Source of the DNA: an uncultured bacterium
GTDB lineage: Bacteria > Patescibacteriota > Patescibacteriia > 2-12-FULL-60-25
DNA: 25,106 nt
Reading direction: 5' to 3'
Assembly (NCBI GenBank): GCA_937949995.1
Contig: CALFEO010000014.1
Location: 1 to 25,106 of the forward strand
The position numbers and the translations under genes were made by a program. Positions 23,701 through 25,106 of this stretch are shown piece by piece. Numbering within the stretch: the stretch's first letter is position 1; each line of letters starts with the position of its first letter. The notes below the pieces were generated by a model, which was not told the DNA's origin, did no database searches, and saw only the letters and a program-made list of their open reading frames with translations.

Positions 23701-24600
23701 TTTGCGGTTCAGTTTGCCGAGCCAGGCGACACGATCTGAAACTCCAAGTTCTTCCGCGTGCTTTTTCCACGATTCTAAGCTGGGCCCATCGCCGGCTACC
23801 GCGAGCACAAAATCTTCGGGTAATTCTTTAAGTACATCACATAAAAAATCTCCCCCCTTCCAGGGTACAGCGCGAACTGCGGTGAGAATAAGTTTACGAT
23901 CTCCCAACCCATGTTTATCACGAAGCTCTTCACGCGAATCCACTTCGGGAAGCGGTGAAATACTGTTGTAGATTACTTTGATTTTTTCAGATTGAATCCC
24001 CCATTTTTGGACAACTGTTTTTAAATACTTTGAAGGCACAATAATCGTCTTGGCGCGCGATGCCACCCACCGCTCAACCGCCTCCATTAGCCAAATCTTC
24101 CCCTTATGCCGATGCGTAACAAACTCATCCAACAGTTCGAACTTGGAACTTGGAATTTGGAACTTGGAATAACGATCTTCCGTATCTAAACTTCGATTAT
24201 CTATGTTCAAAGTTCTATGTTCTACGTTCGTATTCGGTTGTTGTTGGTATTGTTCCCAAGCATAATCCCCCACCACTTTGAGAATGAGAGGCTTGCGTGC
24301 AAAAATTGACGCTAAAGCAGCAGGCAACCCTTCGGAGACCGGACCCTGTGCGTAGATTACATCCGCTTTCCGGGCGAGCTTAAGCGTTTTCCAGAAATAT
24401 CGCCAATATCTTTGTACGACGTACGCTGTACGAGGTACACCAACGATTTGAAATTTGCTATTAAGCTCCGGGCTGTCCCCATAAGTCACAACAGCCACCT
24501 CGTGACCTTGGTTGGCAAGTTCGGTTGCGACACCCTTAACATACCCGGCCGGTCCGCCGATTTCTGGTGGGTAGATTCCTGTTGCGATGAGTAGTTTCAT
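20755..24600 (-). CDS. giant protein with three fused GT4 glycosyltransferases and in-frame repeat inserts
   Basis: A single uninterrupted 1281-residue frame encodes three GT-B units. Unit 1 (1 to about 400): start LIATGIYPPEIGGPAGYV, donor block PTGYEGFPHVVVEAASMG. Unit 2 (about 497-875): CRFVPIKRIDLAIHAF and SDREGFGMTAVESLACGTPV. Unit 3 (about 948-1281): VSRITPAKKYEDSLEFL and STSETGSIDKVVLEALSCGA. Each has the EX7E-type region, so each could transfer a sugar. Linkers at about 371-497 and 875-945, and insertions inside unit 1 (about 122-158) and unit 2 (about 671-735), consist of repeat DNA translated in frame (for example SSKFQVPSS, STQYPVP). Usual GT4 proteins are 350-420 residues, so three genes may have merged. 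The ATG at 24600 directly abuts the terminal repeat of the GxxExxY cassette. Whether the full protein is made is unknown. Confidence 0.85.
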   Translation of the reverse strand: MKLLIATGIYPPEIGGPAGYVKGVATELANQGHEVAVVTYGDSPELNSKFQIVGVPRTAYVVQRYWRYFWKTLKLARKADVIYAQGPVSEGLPAALASIFARKPLILKVVGDYAWEQYQQQPNTNVEHRTLNIDNRSLDTEDRYSKFQIPSSKFELLDEFVTHRHKGKIWLMEAVERWVASRAKTIIVPSKYLKTVVQKWGIQSEKIKVIYNSISPLPEVDSREELRDKHGLGDRKLILTAVRAVPWKGGDFLCDVLKELPEDFVLAVAGDGPSLESWKKHAEELGVSDRVAWLGKLNRKDLTEFYRASDVFVLPTGYEGFPHVVVEAASMGLSCIVSNKGGNPEIAELFPGLVTVAEYRNKDTWVDLVRNTKYEIRNTNIGLPESLGFGRMVGETLATLKSAQCLNLDSRDLHDSHDYLNNSYRLNLDRVPPKPLAKGDSPDFNDSHDYSSNSYRLNLDLQADSRSNLHDYSNHNICDVTSEKSRFEVRNSKFDVSRVLSIGLEKKLFEPGNVRDRIIEQLKDFDATIIVFAKQKFDERIASNIRVISTNSWNKFFYVTDALRIVWKLRKQKFAVITSQDPTETGLVACLASKLCKSALAIQDHGYHFHGNYYRQESWLNQFRYLFARFIVTRAEAIRVVSQRTEDALTKLGVPRDKIVRFPLTLGINSPRSSTSSEHPSLKLREGIGAVDSGQGSHFAKATRDTAGDGERWTGNREQCAVDSDESLDSQIPDSRFFLVICRFVPIKRIDLAIHAFSIFAKQNPDVKLKIVGAGPLEDQIKQWIADFDLQSRVEIIPWTNDLAELYTGAIATLITSDREGFGMTAVESLACGTPVIMTDVGCAHEVVKNGENGIIVPVGDVIALANAMEKMLLPSTQYPVPSTQYPVPSTQYPDPSSKFQVPSSVIVSEASMKDFLLSAISHRLSAKTKLEEEMGRFEEQSESVETEKIKLMLYTPSLDHADPVFGFSVRWADEFARQTEKLVIISRFVGEGDVPQGSIGIAVGKPWFSRVIKLWSTAIKYRKQYDKVFVHMSPEVVLAGWPIWFVLRKPIYLWYAHGAIPLALKLAEPLVKLIFASSETGLRLQTPKARFVGQGIDTELFKPNPEIKKENIIITVSRITPAKKYEDSLEFLAKYKEKYPADQWIYEIIGPSLGHEDYIKALKQKAEQLDLADRFRILPAVEYTQLPAVYQRAKLFLSTSETGSIDKVVLEALSCGAPVIARGGGYQKITGVTSFNDKEVAMQKLHNLLEAHSVDVLAREGVIKEHGLARLISLILDHIK
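21820..21847. repeat. degenerate heptanucleotide array in linker 2
   Basis: Four 7-bp units of the GGCTGAT / AGCGGAT type encode part of AISHRLSA between GT4 units 2 and 3. Confidence 0.6.
21886..21976. repeat. thirteen-unit heptanucleotide array in linker 2
   Basis: Thirteen 7-bp units run without a break: four GGAACTT, one GGATCTG, then eight of the GGTACTG / GGTACTA / GGCACTG type. They translate as SSKFQVPSS and repeated STQYPVP. The unit whose minus strand contains TAG (GGTACTA) occurs at 21928, 21949 and 21970, exactly three units apart, so that TAG never falls in the reading frame. Confidence 0.92.
22389..22409. repeat. heptanucleotide array, three units
   Basis: Three 7-bp units of the GGAATCT type encode part of DSQIPDSRF, at the edge of the insertion within GT4 unit 2. 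Confidence 0.7.
22434..22533. repeat. heptanucleotide arrays, seven plus three units
   Basis: 22434-22482 holds seven 7-bp units of the TCCCTGT / CCACTGC type, and 22513-22533 holds three more of the same family. They encode the glycine- and serine-rich insert around residues 690-722 of the giant glycosyltransferase. Similar heptamers are known from cyanobacterial STRR sequences. Confidence 0.8.
22540..22564. repeat. perfect 25-bp palindrome in coding sequence
   Basis: CCCCTCTCTTAA is followed, after one base, by its exact reverse complement. It encodes HPSLKLREG in frame in the insertion of GT4 unit 2. It is related to the hairpins at 4377-4422 and 7532-7549. Confidence 0.7.
23118..23152. 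repeat. heptanucleotide array, five units
   Basis: Five units of the CGAACCT / CGAATTT type encode KSRFEVRNSKFD in linker 1. Twenty-six consecutive bases match the array in the GT2 gene (7446-7471) and are read in the same frame. Confidence 0.82.
23201..23387. repeat. fragments of the GxxExxY cassette terminus in linker 1
   Basis: TCAAGGTTCAGAC occurs at 23222, 23315 and 23375, and again at the cassette ends (25091, and inverted at 24604). Bases 23201-23237 match the right cassette terminus 25070-25106 at about 32 of 37 positions. The 23222 and 23315 copies head near-identical stretches of about 53 bp spaced 93 bp apart (31 codons), giving the repeated peptide NSYRLNLD. Confidence 0.75.
23464..23498. 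repeat. heptanucleotide array, four perfect units plus one variant
   Basis: CGTATTT is repeated four times exactly and followed by CGCACTA. It encodes NTKYEIRNTN at the end of GT4 unit 1. Its reverse complement appears in the GT2 gene at 7637-7650. Confidence 0.88.
24138..24172. repeat. heptanucleotide array, five units
   Basis: Five units of the GGAACTT / GGAATTT / CGAACTT type encode SKFQIPSSKFEL within GT4 unit 1. The same unit type occurs at 21886-21913. Confidence 0.85.
24194..24235. repeat. heptanucleotide array, about six units
   Basis: Units of the CTATGTT / CTACGTT type encode NVEHRTLNIDNRS within GT4 unit 1. Period 7 is clear from 24201 to 24228 and weaker at the edges. Confidence 0.7.
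24414..24441. repeat. heptanucleotide array, four units
   Basis: Four units of the GTACGAC / GTACGCT / GTACGAG type encode VPRTAYVVQ near residue 55-62 of the giant glycosyltransferase. This part may tolerate change because it lies in the variable acceptor-binding half. Confidence 0.7.
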
Positions 24601-25106
24601 ATTGTCTGAACCTTGATTAAACTTGATTCACACTCATATTTTCTTGATTACTGTAGGTGTTGATTTTATTATTATGAACTTTTTTGAATTCCAAACTTTT
24701 TGCGCCAAAATTGATTAATAAGCCAATTTCCAGGTTATAAGCTTCCAAATAATTCATGGCTTGAGCAAGATGAACATCTTCAAGTTCCGCCAATGCTTTT
24801 ATTTCTACCATGACGCAATTTTCAACAAAGAAATCCGCTCTGCGAGTACCTACCTCTATCCCATCATAATAAATCTGCATCTCTTTTTCTCTTTCAAACC
24901 CCAAACCCTGCTTTTTCATCTCAATCTCAAGAGCCCGCTGATAGATAACTTCTTGAAAACCATTTTTAAGAGCGCTGTGCACCTTCATAGCACAACCGAT
25001 AATCTTGTGCGTAATCTCCCGCGTATCCATATATAAATAAATAAATTCCTTTAGTAATCAAGTTAATATGAGCGTGAATCTGAGCGTAAATCAAGGTTCA
25101 GACAAT
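24601..25106. mobile_element. inverted-repeat cassette carrying the GxxExxY gene
   Basis: The ends 24601-24652 and 25053-25106 are inverted copies. Both start ATTGTCTGAACCTTGATT (18 identical bases) when read inward, and both continue, with a few differences and a 2-base gap, to CTTGATTACT. The gene between them ends inside the left terminus. The left end directly abuts the ATG of the giant glycosyltransferase; the right end coincides with the window edge and may extend further. Mobility is inferred from the structure and from fragments of the same terminus at 23201-23387. Confidence 0.62.
24617..25030 (-). CDS. GxxExxY protein (PD-(D/E)XK nuclease-like)
   Basis: This 137-residue protein carries the defining motif GFQEVIY (G24, E27, Y30) and the nuclease-like residues D66 in RRADFFVE and E76/K78 in VEIKA, with a later QAMNYL. 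These match the GxxExxY family (TIGR04256, PF13366 PD-(D/E)XK-like). Its function is not established; the fold suggests DNA cleavage or repair. The length is close to the family norm (about 125). The last residues (NMSVNQV) and the stop are encoded by the left inverted repeat. The ATG at 25030 is the first in frame. No ribosome-binding site is evident. Confidence 0.88.
   Translation of the reverse strand: MDTREITHKIIGCAMKVHSALKNGFQEVIYQRALEIEMKKQGLGFEREKEMQIYYDGIEVGTRRADFFVENCVMVEIKALAELEDVHLAQAMNYLEAYNLEIGLLINFGAKSLEFKKVHNNKINTYSNQENMSVNQV

Noticed and set aside
1..25106. tRNA, rRNA or riboswitch
   Set aside because: No cloverleaf arms with TTCGA-type loops in the right spacing, no rRNA blocks and no known riboswitch core were recognised by eye.

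Overview
The window is a cell-surface polysaccharide (O-antigen, capsule or exopolysaccharide) biosynthesis locus from an uncultivated-type bacterium. It is heavily invaded by short repeats. No rRNA, tRNA, CRISPR array, recognisable transposase or integrase was found. The mix of many small methyltransferases, fused glycosyltransferases, GIY-YIG and GxxExxY proteins, and probable leaderless starts would suit a Patescibacteria/CPR-like or other metagenome-derived lineage. The sequence alone does not fix the phylum.

Layout. (1) 1-7811, repeat-rich and visibly GC-richer in its genes, all on the minus strand apart from a possible gene end at the left edge: a UDP-glucuronate-decarboxylase-like enzyme, a GIY-YIG protein inside a small inverted-repeat cassette, GtrA, a secreted subtilisin-like protease, an initiating sugar-phosphate transferase flanked by 301-bp perfect inverted repeats, and a GT2 glycosyltransferase. 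(2) 8001-9146 (+): an AT-rich, multi-membrane-span GT-C-like protein. (3) 9148-14098 (-): a compact operon gmd > fcl > FkbM methyltransferase > methyltransferase-GT2 fusion > methyltransferase; the first two genes make GDP-L-fucose. (4) 14213-18124 (+): an AT-rich operon of four methyltransferase genes, one split by a frameshift, and a GT4. (5) 18121-24600 (-): a 1281-residue triple-GT4 fusion > methyltransferase > Wzx flippase > methyltransferase-like protein. (6) 24601-25106: a GxxExxY (PD-(D/E)XK-type) gene inside inverted repeats.

Working together, the initiating transferase loads undecaprenyl phosphate, the GT4/GT2 enzymes extend the chain with fucose and other sugars, the methyltransferases decorate it, and Wzx flips it. 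GtrA, the GT2 protein and the GT-C-like protein could form a dispersed three-component side-chain glycosylation set. No polymerase or ligase is obvious.

The most unusual content is the repeat biology. First, 18 copies of a 29-30 bp repeat (called R1 here) occur, two of them framing the GIY-YIG gene as terminal inverted repeats. Second, a parallel cassette carries the GxxExxY gene, and fragments of its ends lie in frame in the giant glycosyltransferase. In both cassettes the C-terminus of the nuclease-like protein is encoded by the repeat itself. Third, about seventeen arrays are built on a strict 7-bp period from many different heptamer sequences. They lie between genes, directly upstream of -10 boxes, and in frame inside two glycosyltransferase genes.
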